Source: Bifidobacterium callitrichidarum
GTDB lineage: Bacteria > Actinomycetota > Actinomycetes > Actinomycetales > Bifidobacteriaceae
Length of the DNA: 64,000 nucleotides
NCBI RefSeq assembly: GCF_003129905.1
Contig: NZ_QFFM01000002.1
Span: 62,001-126,000, forward strand
Direction of reading: 5' to 3'
Numbering within the stretch: position 1 is the first letter of the stretch; the number at the start of each line of letters is the position of its first letter. The notes beneath the pieces are model-generated. The model saw only the letters and a program-made list of their open reading frames with translations, ran no database searches and was not told the origin of the DNA. Shown here piece by piece: positions 20,470 to 29,303 of the stretch. Position numbers and translations under genes: made by a program.

Positions 20470-20847
20470 CAACACTGGCCCATTTTCCGAAAAACACCGG
20501 CGTCGGGCTGATTCCGCCAACCCGCCGAAGAAAGCCACAACCCGACGAACCGGTGAACAAGGGATTCGGAATGGGCATCGAATAGCCTTTCGGGGCTCTC
20601 GCACAAGTTAAGCCCGTCTCGCGCGCAACACGAGATGGGCTTAACTCCTTGTTTTTATTTAATCCATAAAAAACTCCATAAATTAGCAACCATTCAGCGA
20701 AAAGATAGTTTAAACTACTGTGCATTTAAATTGCCGACTGAGATTAAACAACTATAGCTGTATTATTATTGTAAATTAATTACTATGGGAAGTCAAGATA
20801 GTTTTAAATATCAACTGACTTTCCAGGAACAGGAGAGGACTTTTAAT

Positions 20848-21738
20848 ATGGATAACAAGCAAATGCAAATCAGGAAAGCAATTCTTGACAAATCATGGAT
20901 TATCTGTGTGGTCGCAGTGATTGGTGCACTGATTTCAGCGATTTTGATGCCGGATAAGGGACCGATACCGGCGTTTGTCATTATGTTTTTCTTTGCTATT
21001 GTTCACGGAAATGCCCGTTATGGATGGAAAAATATGCTTATTTTCTTTGCCATATACTTTGTGTTGAGTATGTGCCTGGAGACCTGCAGTACGATCACAG
21101 GATTTCCATTCGGCGCTTATTCTTATACGGCAGTGGAAAACAGTGGCAATGTATCGTTTGGTGTCGGGATATTCTATTTTGACTTAGGCTATCTTTCCTG
21201 GACGATTGCTTCCATTCTTCTTGATGGAGCAGACTGGAGACTGGATAAAAAAATAAATCTGTTTGCTATGCCTATTGTTGCATCGACAGTTATGACGGTA
21301 GTTGACCTTGCTACTGATTTTACATCGTCCACTGTACAGCATATCTGGAACTGGGGAGAAGGCGGTGGTTTCTACGGTGTTCCGTACACAAATTTTCTTG
21401 GCTGGAGTTTTGTCACCTGGCTGTGCGCACAAGTATTTGCTTTTGTATTACGCAGACAGCAGGAAAATATTCTTCCGACACATAACAAGAGGAACTTTTT
21501 ATGGCCTGTTCTGGCATATGGTTCTATGGGACTTAACCTAATCATCGTTTATTTTGTTCCCGGAGAAACGGGCACTGTGATGGATGAAAGGGGAGTTGCA
21601 TGGCAGATTTCTGATATGCGGGAGGCGGCACTACTGATAGCATTTTATACTGTGGTATTTATTGCGGTCCTTGCTCTTTTCAAAATGGGGCGAGGTGATT
21701 TGAAAGAAAAACCGGATCAGGAGATTGCAAATCAGTAA
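20848..21738 (+). CDS. Carotenoid-biosynthesis-family (CruF-like) membrane protein, low GC
   Basis: The 296-residue protein has about seven hydrophobic helices and the Caroten_synth (PF04240) pattern: ETCSTITGFPFGAYSYT, a conserved DLGYLSW segment, DLATDFTSSTVQHIWNW and GGGFYGVPYTNFLGWSFVTW. Family members include bisanhydrobacterioruberin and gamma-carotene hydratases. The ATG has AGGAGAGG ten bases upstream. The gene and about 240 bases before it are strongly AT-rich against GC-rich surroundings and use AT-ending codons, a sign of acquisition from a low-GC gut bacterium such as a Firmicute. Confidence 0.75.
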   Translation: MDNKQMQIRKAILDKSWIICVVAVIGALISAILMPDKGPIPAFVIMFFFAIVHGNARYGWKNMLIFFAIYFVLSMCLETCSTITGFPFGAYSYTAVENSGNVSFGVGIFYFDLGYLSWTIASILLDGADWRLDKKINLFAMPIVASTVMTVVDLATDFTSSTVQHIWNWGEGGGFYGVPYTNFLGWSFVTWLCAQVFAFVLRRQQENILPTHNKRNFLWPVLAYGSMGLNLIIVYFVPGETGTVMDERGVAWQISDMREAALLIAFYTVVFIAVLALFKMGRGDLKEKPDQEIANQ

Positions 21739-21756
21739 TACATATTTGAAGAAATT

Positions 21757-22510
21757 TTAGGCGCTGTTGTTGTTTTCGTGGGTGTGGGTTCGTCGTTGAG
21801 TCGTTGAGGGAGTAAGAGAAGAGCGCTTCCTGGGTAGGATGTTTCCGACCAAGATAAACAAGCAACCAGCAAGCGCCTGATGAACAGGATATTCAACCAG
21901 CTCCTCAACGTCAAAGACACGGTCGTCGAGACCGCGCGGATCGCCGACTCGCCGCAGCGTCCCACGCCCGTGCTTGAGATCCGCGTGCGCCCGCGCAATG
22001 GGATGCTCCGATGCTCGAGGTGCGGCAGACGTCGTCGTGGTTGCGACCAGGGCGGTGGTGTGCGTCGTTGGCGGCACCAGGACTTCGGCTGCCGGCGGGT
22101 GGAGCTGGTCGCTGTGATGCCGCGCGTGGACTGCCCGGAATGCGGGGTCGTGGTCGCCCAAGTGCCGTGGGCCGAGCCCGGCAGCCGGTTCACCAGGGAT
22201 TTCGAGACGGAATGCGCGTGGCTGATGACCGTCGCCGACCAGAAGACTGTTAGCGGGTTCCTGCACGTCGCGTGGGGGGCCGCGGGCGACATCGCCCATA
22301 GGGTCGCCGAACGGTTGCGGGCGGGGATGCCGTCGCCGTTCGACGGTCTGACGGCGATTGGCGTGGACGGGACCAGCTGCCGGAAGGGCCGCACGTATCT
22401 GACCGTGGTCGTCGATCATGAGCGCCACCGCGTGATCCGGGCGCACGACGGGTACGGCAAGGACGTGTTCGGCCTGTTCTTCAAGGCGTTGACCCCACGA
22501 CAGCGCGCGT
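21757..22510 (+). mobile_element. ISL3-like insertion sequence remnant
   Basis: The left end begins GGCGCTGTTGTTG, as in ISL3-family inverted repeats, followed by about 120 bases and the transposase start. The right part is missing: the reading frame runs into the 3' end of the lysozyme gene on the other strand at about 22510. It lies directly after the low-GC gene and may have taken part in its arrival. Confidence 0.6.
21880..22510 (+). pseudogene. ISL3-family transposase, C-terminally truncated
   Basis: About 210 residues of a normally 400- to 450-residue transposase remain. The N-terminal zinc-finger region has CSRCGRRRRGCD and a later CPECGVVVAQV pair, then LMTVADQKTVSGFLHVAWGAAGDIA and the start of the DDE domain IGVDGTSCRKGRTYLTVVVDHE. 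The second and third catalytic acidic residues are absent. The last 20 or so codons are read from antisense lysozyme DNA, so the protein cannot be active. Confidence 0.8.
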
Positions 22511-23596
22511 CTAGTAGCGCAGCTGCTGTCCGGGGAAGATCAGGTTCGGGTTTCTCAACCCGTTAAGCTGGGCGACTCGCTGCCAGCCGGACGCGCCGAA
22601 GATGCCGCTTAGTGTCTCGCCGCGCTTGACCACATGGATCCTCGTGCCGATGTTTGTGCCAGCGCTCGCAGTCGGAGAGCCGTTGCCGCGGTAGGTGACG
22701 GTTTGGCCGGGCCAGATGCGGTGGATGTTGCCGGATGGCACGGTCCATGCGGTCACGGGCCAGAGTCCGGTTCGTTTGGCTATACCGCTGATGGTGTCGC
22801 CGGAACGCACCACCACCCTGTAGCCGTTACTGCCGGTGCTCGGTTTGGGCGCGGGCTGTGGCTGAGGCTTCGGTGTGGGCATCGGAGCGGGGGATGGGGC
22901 GGTGATATGGCCGGATGGGTTGGCGTACTTGTTCCACTGGCCGGCGTCGCCGCGGAAGTAGTTGAGGTCGAGCGGCCCGTGGTACCCGTTGATCCAGCCG
23001 TTGCTGGTGTACTGACGCATGGCCTCGCCGTAGCGCCCGTAATTCCACGGGCGCGTCTGGTAGCCGGTGGCGTTGTTGTTGGCATACTGTGCGACCCACA
23101 GTCCGCAGTGGCTGCGCACGTCGGCCGGGATCTGGTACAGGTAGGCTGCGCTGGTGTAGATGAGCGGCCATACGCCGGTTCTCGCGTGCACCCTGTTGAC
23201 GAAGACGCGCACCCAGTTGGAATTGCCCCATGCGGCGTTCTGGTAGCCTTCCCAGTCGAGCACGAGGATCGCGCGGCCGATGTAGGGGCGCACGGTGTTC
23301 ACGAAGTAGTCGGCTTCCGCGGTGGCGTTGCCGCCGCCGGCGTAGTGGTAGAAGCCGAGACTCTTGCCCCGCTGCTGCACGCACGTGGCCTGGCTGGTCA
23401 TGTATCCGTTGGTGAAGCCGGTGCCCTGCGTGGCCTTCACGACGGCGAAGTCGTAGTCGGCTGTGCACGTGACGGTCGGAGACTGCCAGCTGCTTACGTC
23501 GATGCCGCGCATGTCGGCCATCGCGCTGGGCGTGACGGTGAGCATGGCGAGCAGCAGCGCCACGGTCGCGAGTAGTCGGTGTCTGGTCTTGGACAT
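22511..23596 (-). CDS. Phage-type GH25 lysozyme with two LysM-like repeats
   Basis: A secreted peptidoglycan muramidase, 361 residues. A signal peptide (MSKTRHRLLATVALLLAMLTV..SAMA) is followed by a GH25 domain with MRGIDVSSWQ (first Asp), FAVVKATQGTGF, the catalytic ILVLDWEGYQ and a late LDLNYFRG. After a Pro-rich linker (about residues 235-260) come two LysM-like cell-wall binding units (VRSGDTISGIAKRTG and VKRGETLSGIFGASG). Such enzymes are typical endolysins of bifidobacterial prophages. It is the last recognisable lysis gene here; no holin was found. Confidence 0.9.
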   Translation of the reverse strand: MSKTRHRLLATVALLLAMLTVTPSAMADMRGIDVSSWQSPTVTCTADYDFAVVKATQGTGFTNGYMTSQATCVQQRGKSLGFYHYAGGGNATAEADYFVNTVRPYIGRAILVLDWEGYQNAAWGNSNWVRVFVNRVHARTGVWPLIYTSAAYLYQIPADVRSHCGLWVAQYANNNATGYQTRPWNYGRYGEAMRQYTSNGWINGYHGPLDLNYFRGDAGQWNKYANPSGHITAPSPAPMPTPKPQPQPAPKPSTGSNGYRVVVRSGDTISGIAKRTGLWPVTAWTVPSGNIHRIWPGQTVTYRGNGSPTASAGTNIGTRIHVVKRGETLSGIFGASGWQRVAQLNGLRNPNLIFPGQQLRY

Positions 23597-23692
23597 GCCT
23601 TTGTCCTCTCTTATGAGGAAAGCCCCGGTGCGATTGGCGTCGCATGGGGCTTTCCGGTTTGACTGATCGGTCTGTTCTGTTGTTCTTCAGTT

Positions 23693-24055
23693 ATGCGGTG
23701 TGTGGTGTGGTCGGTAGTTCCAGTCGTCGGTGTCTACCCGGCGGCCGTTCAGTTCCTTCGTCAGCCCGCCGTGACGAGCGGGTTCGGTACCGCGGCCGGC
23801 GAGACGCGCGAATGTACGTGCGGCTACAAGACCCGCAGCCCCCAACAGTTCCTCAACCATCTCGAAGAGAAAGCCATCCTCATGCCCGTAGCATCCTTCC
23901 AAGCGCCCCGCCCGTTGATGACCCATCGTCTCATGGACACCGCAAGACAAGGCAAGGTGTTCATCTGCTCGTGCGGCCACGACTTCACCAGCCTGAGCCT
24001 CATGCAGGAGCACATCCGCTACGCCGACAGGATCGAGGTGGACGACCATGAGTGA
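23693..24055 (+). CDS. Phage-type protein with two CxC...H zinc-finger-like units
   Basis: The 120-residue frame contains ECTCGYKTRSPQQFLNHLEE and ICSCGHDFTSLSLMQEHIRY, two similar cysteine/histidine units that resemble small zinc fingers. The N-terminal 35 residues do not look conserved, and a GTG at 23771 may be the true start, or the 5' end may be lost. It is followed, with an overlap, by a 43-residue protein of the same type. The function is unknown. Confidence 0.5.
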   Translation: MRCVVWSVVPVVGVYPAAVQFLRQPAVTSGFGTAAGETRECTCGYKTRSPQQFLNHLEEKAILMPVASFQAPRPLMTHRLMDTARQGKVFICSCGHDFTSLSLMQEHIRYADRIEVDDHE

Positions 24056-24179
24056 GCAGCATCTCATCGTCACCGAATACGACGGCCGGTTCCACTGGTG
24101 GTGCTCATGCGGCTGGGACACCGGCAGCCGCGTCCAGCTCCACCAGCACCTCGGCAACGTGAAAGGGGTGCGGCCATGA
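24048..24179 (+). CDS. Very small zinc-finger-like phage protein
   Basis: The 43-residue protein contains WWCSCGWDTGSRVQLHQHLG, the same Cys-X-Cys-Gly...His pattern as the preceding gene, suggesting a duplicated unit. Its ATG overlaps the preceding stop (ATGAGTGA), and its stop overlaps the next start (ATGAC), so the three are likely coupled. Confidence 0.55.
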   Translation: MSEQHLIVTEYDGRFHWWCSCGWDTGSRVQLHQHLGNVKGVRP

Positions 24180-24932
24180 CCCGATACTGCGCGAACCACG
24201 ACGGCAACCATGCGGGTCGGCTCAACATATGCGCCTCGTGCACCCGGAAGTTCCGCGAGGCGTTGAAGTCGATAGCCGTGGATACGCCCGCCCTGCTGCT
24301 GATCGCCACACGTCAGGCCGGCACCGGCGACAACGACCACACGGGCGTACGCAGCAGGTCGGCGCACGCGCCGCTGCTGATACGCGAACAGGCGTGGGAA
24401 CTCTACTGCCAAGTGGAGGAACTGGTACGGCTCGCGGCACTCCAGTGTGGCTACCCGCCGGCCGCGAGACGAACGGCCAGCGTGCCCGAACTCGTGCGAG
24501 GCATCCTCAAGGGCGACGAGCCACTGCTCGCGGCATCGGACGCACGCGAATGGTGGCGTGACGTCGTGGATATGGCCGGCAGGGGTGAACCGCATGGTGG
24601 ATCCGCCGGCCACTCGGGTGGCGTTCGGCGCGTGCCCGTTCTGCAAGCACGGCGTCGTCTGGGGAGCTCCACGGGACCACATGGGCGAATGCCGTTCCTG
24701 CGGCGCGCAGGTGAACCGCACCTACGTGGCAGACCGGCTGCTCGACAAGCTCTCCAAATCCGAGAAGAAGGGCACCCCGAAACAGCTGAGCCGCGAATGC
24801 GCCAAGGCCGGCATCCGCTTGCCCGCCGCGACCATCCGCACATGGATCCACCAGAAACGCCTCACAACCGACCAACACGGCCACGTGACCCTCAGCGGCA
24901 TCGTGCCGCTGCTACGGCGTCGCGCCCACTAG
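24176..24932 (+). pseudogene. Phage zinc-binding protein, frameshifted
   Basis: The first frame gives MTRYCANHDGNHAGRLNICASCTRKFREAL and a helical region to DVVDMAGR near codon 139. The second frame, shifted by one, then gives VNRMVDPPATRVAFGACPFCKHG, CRSCGAQVNRTY and a helix-turn-helix-like C-terminus (KQLSRECAKAGIRLPAATIRTWIHQK). One surplus G in the run 24592-24595 explains the break; removing it restores about 252 codons. Cys pairs at both ends suggest two zinc sites plus a DNA-binding end. It may be a true frameshift or a sequencing error. Confidence 0.65.
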
Positions 24933-24939
24933 AATGTCA

Positions 24940-24968
24940 AACGTCCCGTCCCGGTGTGACGGGACGTT
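24940..24968 (+). terminator. Rho-independent-like terminator
   Basis: An 11-bp stem AACGTCCCGTC / GACGGGACGTT with a seven-base loop ends in TTCTG. It lies directly downstream of the phage gene block. Confidence 0.7.
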
Positions 24969-25013
24969 CTGCTGAACACATATGAGGAGTTCGATTATGG
25001 GAAGGTGATAACC

Positions 25014-25637
25014 ATGAAGCAAGTATTCCGATTTGAAGGCGAGGAGCATCCACTCGGGGAGTTCCGCGGATGGCTTGCAGCCGATCCGGCGCGTGCACAG
25101 AGGATACTGGAAGGATTGCGTCTCATGGATGCGGCCGAGGCTGAGAGACGTTCGCAGGATCCCAACATGCCCGGATACTACACGCGAGGCCGGCACCTCG
25201 ACGTGCTTGTCGAGGCCACAGAGCGGGGTGTCATTCCGAACGACTGGACGATATGCCACACGCGTGAGGAAATAGATGAGCATATGCGCGACATCATCGA
25301 CACCCCGGAAGACTACCAGCCTGCGGAGAGCGTCGAGAGCGTGCTGAGTGACATGCTCGGCTGGAAGGAACTGGAACGGTACGACGCGGACGCCGAGGCA
25401 TTGGGCATGAGAAACCGCAGTATCTACTGGGATGTCTGCGAGAAGCTGAAGGCGATGCGCAAGGAAGCGGGAGTGAGCCTTGACGATATGGCCCGGCGCA
25501 CCGGTCTGAGCGCCACGGCCCTCTGGCGTGCCGAAAACGATCTGCACCGTGTGGGGCTGCTGGATCTGCTGCCCGATTATTGCGCGGCGCTTGGCAAGAC
25601 CTTCGAGATCACCATCAGGGACGCCGATCAGAAGTAG
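25014..25637 (+). CDS. Helix-turn-helix protein (phage-type)
   Basis: The 207-residue protein ends in a Cro/CI-type HTH (KLKAMRKEAGVSLDDMARRTGLSATALWRAEND, about residues 145-178) followed by a short dimerisation-like tail. The first 140 residues are acidic and helical with no recognised domain. The ATG follows GGAAGG. A terminator hairpin lies on each side, so it is a single-gene unit. It may be a prophage regulator or the antitoxin half of a lost pair; no toxin gene is adjacent. Confidence 0.65.
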   Translation: MKQVFRFEGEEHPLGEFRGWLAADPARAQRILEGLRLMDAAEAERRSQDPNMPGYYTRGRHLDVLVEATERGVIPNDWTICHTREEIDEHMRDIIDTPEDYQPAESVESVLSDMLGWKELERYDADAEALGMRNRSIYWDVCEKLKAMRKEAGVSLDDMARRTGLSATALWRAENDLHRVGLLDLLPDYCAALGKTFEITIRDADQK

Positions 25638-25653
25638 TCCCGAATCGATGAAA

Positions 25654-25687
25654 CGGCCCCGTTCTCCACGATGGGAGAGCGGGGCCG
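25654..25687 (+). terminator. Terminator after HTH gene
   Basis: CGGCCCCGTTCTCC pairs with GGGAGAGCGGGGCCG around a short loop, with one G-T pair. It is located 17 bases after the HTH stop codon. Confidence 0.65.
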
Positions 25688-25786
25688 CATTGTGTAGAAG
25701 TTGTAACGAGCCGGTGGAATCGGGTAAAAGGAAGTCGCCGGGTGAATCAGCGACACGCCGGCAATATGAGGCGTGTCATGGGGGCA

Positions 25787-25830
25787 TCGTGTCTGGTCGT
25801 GTCTGAAAATCGTGTCTGAATCGTGTCTGA
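25787..25830. repeat. Four iterated TCGTGTCTG(A) units
   Basis: TCGTGTCTG occurs at 25787, 25797, 25810 and 25821, spaced 10 to 13 bases apart, 35 bases before the tRNA terminator. Similar units lie near the other two tRNA-Pro-related sites (about 15521-15590 and 25991-26050). The spacing of about one helix turn suggests protein binding, perhaps integrase arm sites. Confidence 0.55.
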
Positions 25831-25864
25831 GGCGGATAGAAAGAGGGGAGAAGAGAGAAACGAA

Positions 25865-25895
25865 AAAGCCCGGAATCGTTGAAATTCCGGGCTTT
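25865..25895 (-). terminator. tRNA-Pro terminator
   Basis: Read on the minus strand, AAAGCCCGGAAT and ATTCCGGGCTTT form a 12-bp stem with a seven-base loop, followed by TTTTTCG. This is a canonical rho-independent terminator directly 3' of tRNA-Pro. Confidence 0.85.
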
Positions 25896-25899
25896 CTGG

Positions 25900-25973
<74 letters not shown>

Positions 25974-26135
25974 AATGACTGATTATTCACGTCGTGTCTG
26001 AGCGGGTAAAACACCGGAGGTGTTTCCGTCATCGTGTCTAATCGTGTCTGTCTTCAATTATATGGCTTTCGCCGTCGGTCCTTAGCCCAGTCAGCACAAG
26101 CCCTCAGGTCAGGTGCCACTCAGTTGGACTGAGTA

Positions 26136-26183
<48 letters not shown>

Positions 26184-26388
26184 ATGTCGCTTTTTGCAAC
26201 GAATGAATAATTTACCAGAGGATTCAAAAAACGCAAATCGGCGTGTTCCGCATTAAGCATAGGGTAATGCTGTTTTGATATTCCGCGAAATCGTGAAGGA
26301 ACATACAGGTCATACTGAGCGCTTTTCTACACGTGCATTTGCTACCCTATATGCGCTTATCCCATCCCATAGAGAAAGGAAGCGTCGC

Positions 26389-26778
26389 ATGCTTGTCGCA
26401 TCGTGTGTATTCGCAATTCTTGCTGGTCTGCTTCATGTTCTGATTTTCGTCCTTGAATCGTTCCGATGGACCGATCCGAAGACGATGCGGGCCTTCTCCA
26501 TTCCCTCGGTCCAGGAGGCCGAGGCGACCAAGGAGATGGCCTATAACCAGGGCTTCTACAATCTGTTCCTCGGTCTCATGGCCCTGGCGGGGGCGGTGCT
26601 TGTCCTCGCCGGACAGCATGTCGTCGGTGCGACGCTGATGGTCGCCGGTGCGGTGTCCATGGTTCTCGCCGCACTGGTGCTGTTCGCCGGCAGCCCGGAC
26701 AAGCGTGGTGCGGCGGCCAAGCAGTTCGCATTCCCGGCAGCCGCCCTTGTACTCCTGTTGCTTTCCGCAGTCCTCTGA
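26389..26778 (+). CDS. DUF1304-like small membrane protein
   Basis: The 129-residue protein has four membrane helices. ASCVFAILAGLLHVLIFVLESFRW, the AYNQGFYNLFLGL motif and the rest of the layout match DUF1304 proteins, whose function is unknown. The ATG at 26389 follows AGAAAGGAAG and fits the family length; the longer upstream frame adds a charged leader without support. It stands just outside the tRNA-Pro island. Confidence 0.8.
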   Translation: MLVASCVFAILAGLLHVLIFVLESFRWTDPKTMRAFSIPSVQEAEATKEMAYNQGFYNLFLGLMALAGAVLVLAGQHVVGATLMVAGAVSMVLAALVLFAGSPDKRGAAAKQFAFPAAALVLLLLSAVL

Positions 26779-26903
26779 CGATGTGTTCGTCGTTCTGGAC
26801 GATTCGCTCTAGAACGAACTCGGGTGCGCGGTTTACGCAAAACCGGTACGCGCCGATGGTCTCAGGGCAGCACGGTCCATCAGCCTGCCGTACAGTGGCC
26901 ATC

Positions 26904-27413
26904 ATGCGTTTGCTCATTCAGGAATACCGGTCCGACGATGCCTTGCAGACCCTCGAACTGTTCCGCCGGTCGGTCGTCGGACTGGCCTCCCACGATTATG
27001 ACGAGAGGCAGATTCAGGCATGGGCCGGGCATACGGGAACCGTCCGGCAATGGGACCGGCGACGTTTGGCCGCGAACACATGGGTGGCCGCAGCCGAGAC
27101 CGGAACGGATGGGGCGGATAGGGCGGACGGGACCGGTGTAGGGGCCGCAATCGCAGGGTTCATCGACCTCGATGAGACCGGATACATCGACATGCTCTTC
27201 GTGGACCCATCCCACGCGAGGCAAGGCGTGGCTTCGACGCTGCTTGCCGAAGCCGATTGGCATGCCGCGGCGCATGGCATATCGGGACTGAGCGTGCATG
27301 CGAGCATCACCGCAAGGCCTTTCTTCGAACATCACGGATTTCATGTCGAAGGAATCCGGCATCCAGCGATCGGGGACGTGTCGTTCACCAACTATCTGAT
27401 GGTGCGTCCCTGA
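26904..27413 (+). CDS. GNAT-family N-acetyltransferase
   Basis: The 169-residue protein has the GNAT acetyl-CoA motif IDMLFVDPSHARQGVASTLLAEAD, and motif B-like FFEHHGFHVEG near the end. An insertion of about 12 residues rich in Asp, Gly and Ala (TGTDGADRADGTG) is encoded by an imperfect GATGGGGCGGATAGGGCGGA repeat. The substrate is unknown. Confidence 0.85.
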   Translation: MRLLIQEYRSDDALQTLELFRRSVVGLASHDYDERQIQAWAGHTGTVRQWDRRRLAANTWVAAAETGTDGADRADGTGVGAAIAGFIDLDETGYIDMLFVDPSHARQGVASTLLAEADWHAAAHGISGLSVHASITARPFFEHHGFHVEGIRHPAIGDVSFTNYLMVRP

Positions 27414-27503
27414 TCGTCGAACACGCGCCCAGCCAACGTCATGTGCCCTCTCAGGGTTCTGGCGCTAGACTGAAGTGCTATCGCAGTACGAAAGGGACCA
27501 ACA

Positions 27504-29138
27504 TTGACCGAACCGAACGATGAAGTCCAGCAGCACGCCGTCGCCAACGCCAGTGGCGGCGAGACCGCCGCACCGGTGGCCGGCACCACCGGTACCCTCA
27601 ACCCGACAGACGCCGCCAAGCCTGCCACTTCCGGTGCCAAATCCGGCATCGCGCCTTCCGCCGCCTCGCCCATCGGCCCCGTCAGCCCCGCCGACGAAGC
27701 CGCCGACAGCACCGATGAGGTCTTCCAGCACTCCGCCACCAAGATGCGCGAGCATGGCATGAGCGAGACCGCCATAGCCCAGTTCGAGCGTCTCTACGAT
27801 GTCTGGCGCCGCGAGGAGGCCTCCAGCTGGATCCGCGAGGAGGACATCGAGCCGCTCGGCCATATCCCCAGCTTCCATGACGTCTACGAGACCATCAACC
27901 ACGACAAGGCCGTGGACGCCTTCGCCAAGACCGCCTTCATCAAGCTCAACGGCGGCCTCGGCACCTCGATGGGCCTGGAGAAGGCCAAGTCGCTGCTGCC
28001 GGTGCGCCGCCACAAGGCCAAGCAGATGCGTTTCATCGACATCATCATCGGTCAGGTGCTCACCGCCCGCACCCGATTGGACGTGGAGCTGCCGCTGACC
28101 TTCATGAACTCGTTCCACACCTCCGCGGACACCATGAAGGTGCTCAAGCACCACCGCAAGTTCAAGCAGAGCGAAGTGCCCATGGAGATCATCCAGCATC
28201 AGGAGCCCAAGCTTTCCGCCGCCACCGGCGAGCCGGTCAGATTCCCGGAGAACCCGGACCTGGAATGGTGCCCTCCGGGCCATGGCGACCTGTTCTCCAC
28301 GATTTGGGAGTCCGGTCTGCTTGACGTGCTGGAGGAGCGTGGCTTCAAGTACCTGTTCATCTCCAACTCGGACAACCTCGGCGCGCGTCCCTCGCGCACG
28401 TTGGCCCAGCATTTCGAGAACACCGGCGCGCCCTTCATGGCCGAGGTGGCCGTCCGCACCAAGGCCGACCGCAAGGGCGGCCACATCGTGCGAGACAAGG
28501 TGACCGGCCGACTCATGCTGCGTGAGATGAGCCAGGTGCATCCGGACGACAAGGCCGCCGCCGAGGACATCAAGAAGCATCCGTACTTCAACACCAACTC
28601 CATCTGGATTCGCATCGACGCCCTCAAGGCCAAGCTCGCCGAATGCAACGGCGTGCTGCCGCTGCCGGTGATCCGCAACAAGAAGACCGTGGACCCCACC
28701 AATCCGGACACCGAGCCGGTGATTCAGCTGGAGACCGCCATGGGCGCGGCCATCGGCCTGTTCAACGGCTCCATCTGCGTGCAGGTGGACCGCATGCGAT
28801 TCCTGCCCGTGAAGACCACCAACGACCTGTTCATCATGCGCTCGGACCGCTTCCATCTCACGGACACCTATGAGATGGAGGACGGCAACTACATCTTCCC
28901 GAACGTGGAGCTCGACCAGCGCTACTACAAGTACATCCACGACTTCGACGAGCGCTTCCCGTACGACGTGCCCTCGCTGGCCGCCGCCAACTCCGTGACC
29001 ATCAACGGCGACTGGACGTTCGGCCGCGACGTGTCGTTCTACGCCGACGTGTTGCTGAAGGATCAGGGCAAGCCCAGCTACGTGCCCAACGGTGAATACG
29101 TCGGACCGCTCGGCATCGAACCGGATGATTGGGTGTGA
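27504..29138 (+). CDS. UTP-glucose-1-phosphate uridylyltransferase, eukaryotic type
   Basis: The enzyme makes UDP-glucose from UTP and glucose-1-phosphate, feeding galactose and glycan metabolism. The 544-residue protein belongs to the UDPGP (PF01704) family rather than the bacterial GalU family: KLNGGLGTSMGLEKAKSL is the nucleotide-binding motif, with FMNSFHT, FKQSEVPMEI, EWCPPGHGDLF and YLFISNSDNLGA. The TTG start follows GAAAGGG. The first 75 residues are a low-complexity Ala/Pro/Thr leader. Bifidobacteria use this enzyme type in the lacto-N-biose/galactose pathway. Confidence 0.92.
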   Translation: MTEPNDEVQQHAVANASGGETAAPVAGTTGTLNPTDAAKPATSGAKSGIAPSAASPIGPVSPADEAADSTDEVFQHSATKMREHGMSETAIAQFERLYDVWRREEASSWIREEDIEPLGHIPSFHDVYETINHDKAVDAFAKTAFIKLNGGLGTSMGLEKAKSLLPVRRHKAKQMRFIDIIIGQVLTARTRLDVELPLTFMNSFHTSADTMKVLKHHRKFKQSEVPMEIIQHQEPKLSAATGEPVRFPENPDLEWCPPGHGDLFSTIWESGLLDVLEERGFKYLFISNSDNLGARPSRTLAQHFENTGAPFMAEVAVRTKADRKGGHIVRDKVTGRLMLREMSQVHPDDKAAAEDIKKHPYFNTNSIWIRIDALKAKLAECNGVLPLPVIRNKKTVDPTNPDTEPVIQLETAMGAAIGLFNGSICVQVDRMRFLPVKTTNDLFIMRSDRFHLTDTYEMEDGNYIFPNVELDQRYYKYIHDFDERFPYDVPSLAAANSVTINGDWTFGRDVSFYADVLLKDQGKPSYVPNGEYVGPLGIEPDDWV

Positions 29139-29231
29139 GTGGCGCGAAAAGCCGCGAAGAACACGGCAGGGACACGGGAAAACAACAAAATAGCGTTATT
29201 TTTCGGGAAATGTCGCTGAACAGCGGAAAAA

Positions 29232-29267
29232 CCCTCTAAGATAGAGGGAGTGCAGGTTATGCTGCAC
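29232..29267 (+). terminator. Paired small hairpins
   Basis: CCCTCT-AAGAT-AGAGGG is followed at once by GTGCAG-GTTATG-CTGCAC. They lie between the UGPase gene and the WYL regulator, 93 bases after the UGPase stop and 37 before the regulator start. They could be a terminator or a leader structure of the regulator message. Confidence 0.4.
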
Positions 29268-29303
29268 ACTTATAAACAAAACATTAACTTTACGTGAGGA
29301 CTA

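Larger units (their letters stand above)
15674..25899. mobile_element. Genomic island / prophage remnant at tRNA-Pro
   Basis: The interval is bounded on the left by a displaced tRNA-Pro 3' end and on the right by the intact tRNA-Pro. Its contents are accessory: decayed transporter genes, a TetR-controlled exporter cassette, a low-GC gene, a truncated transposase, and a phage lysozyme with small phage-type genes. No integrase, structural or replication gene is visible, so the element is not autonomous. Iterated TCGTGTCTGA sequences near the ends resemble recombinase arm sites (inference). Confidence 0.6.

Noticed and set aside
18615..20585. A 656-codon plus-strand frame overlapping the MFS and AttH genes
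   Set aside because: Arg/His/Pro-rich off-frame shadow of two well-supported genes.
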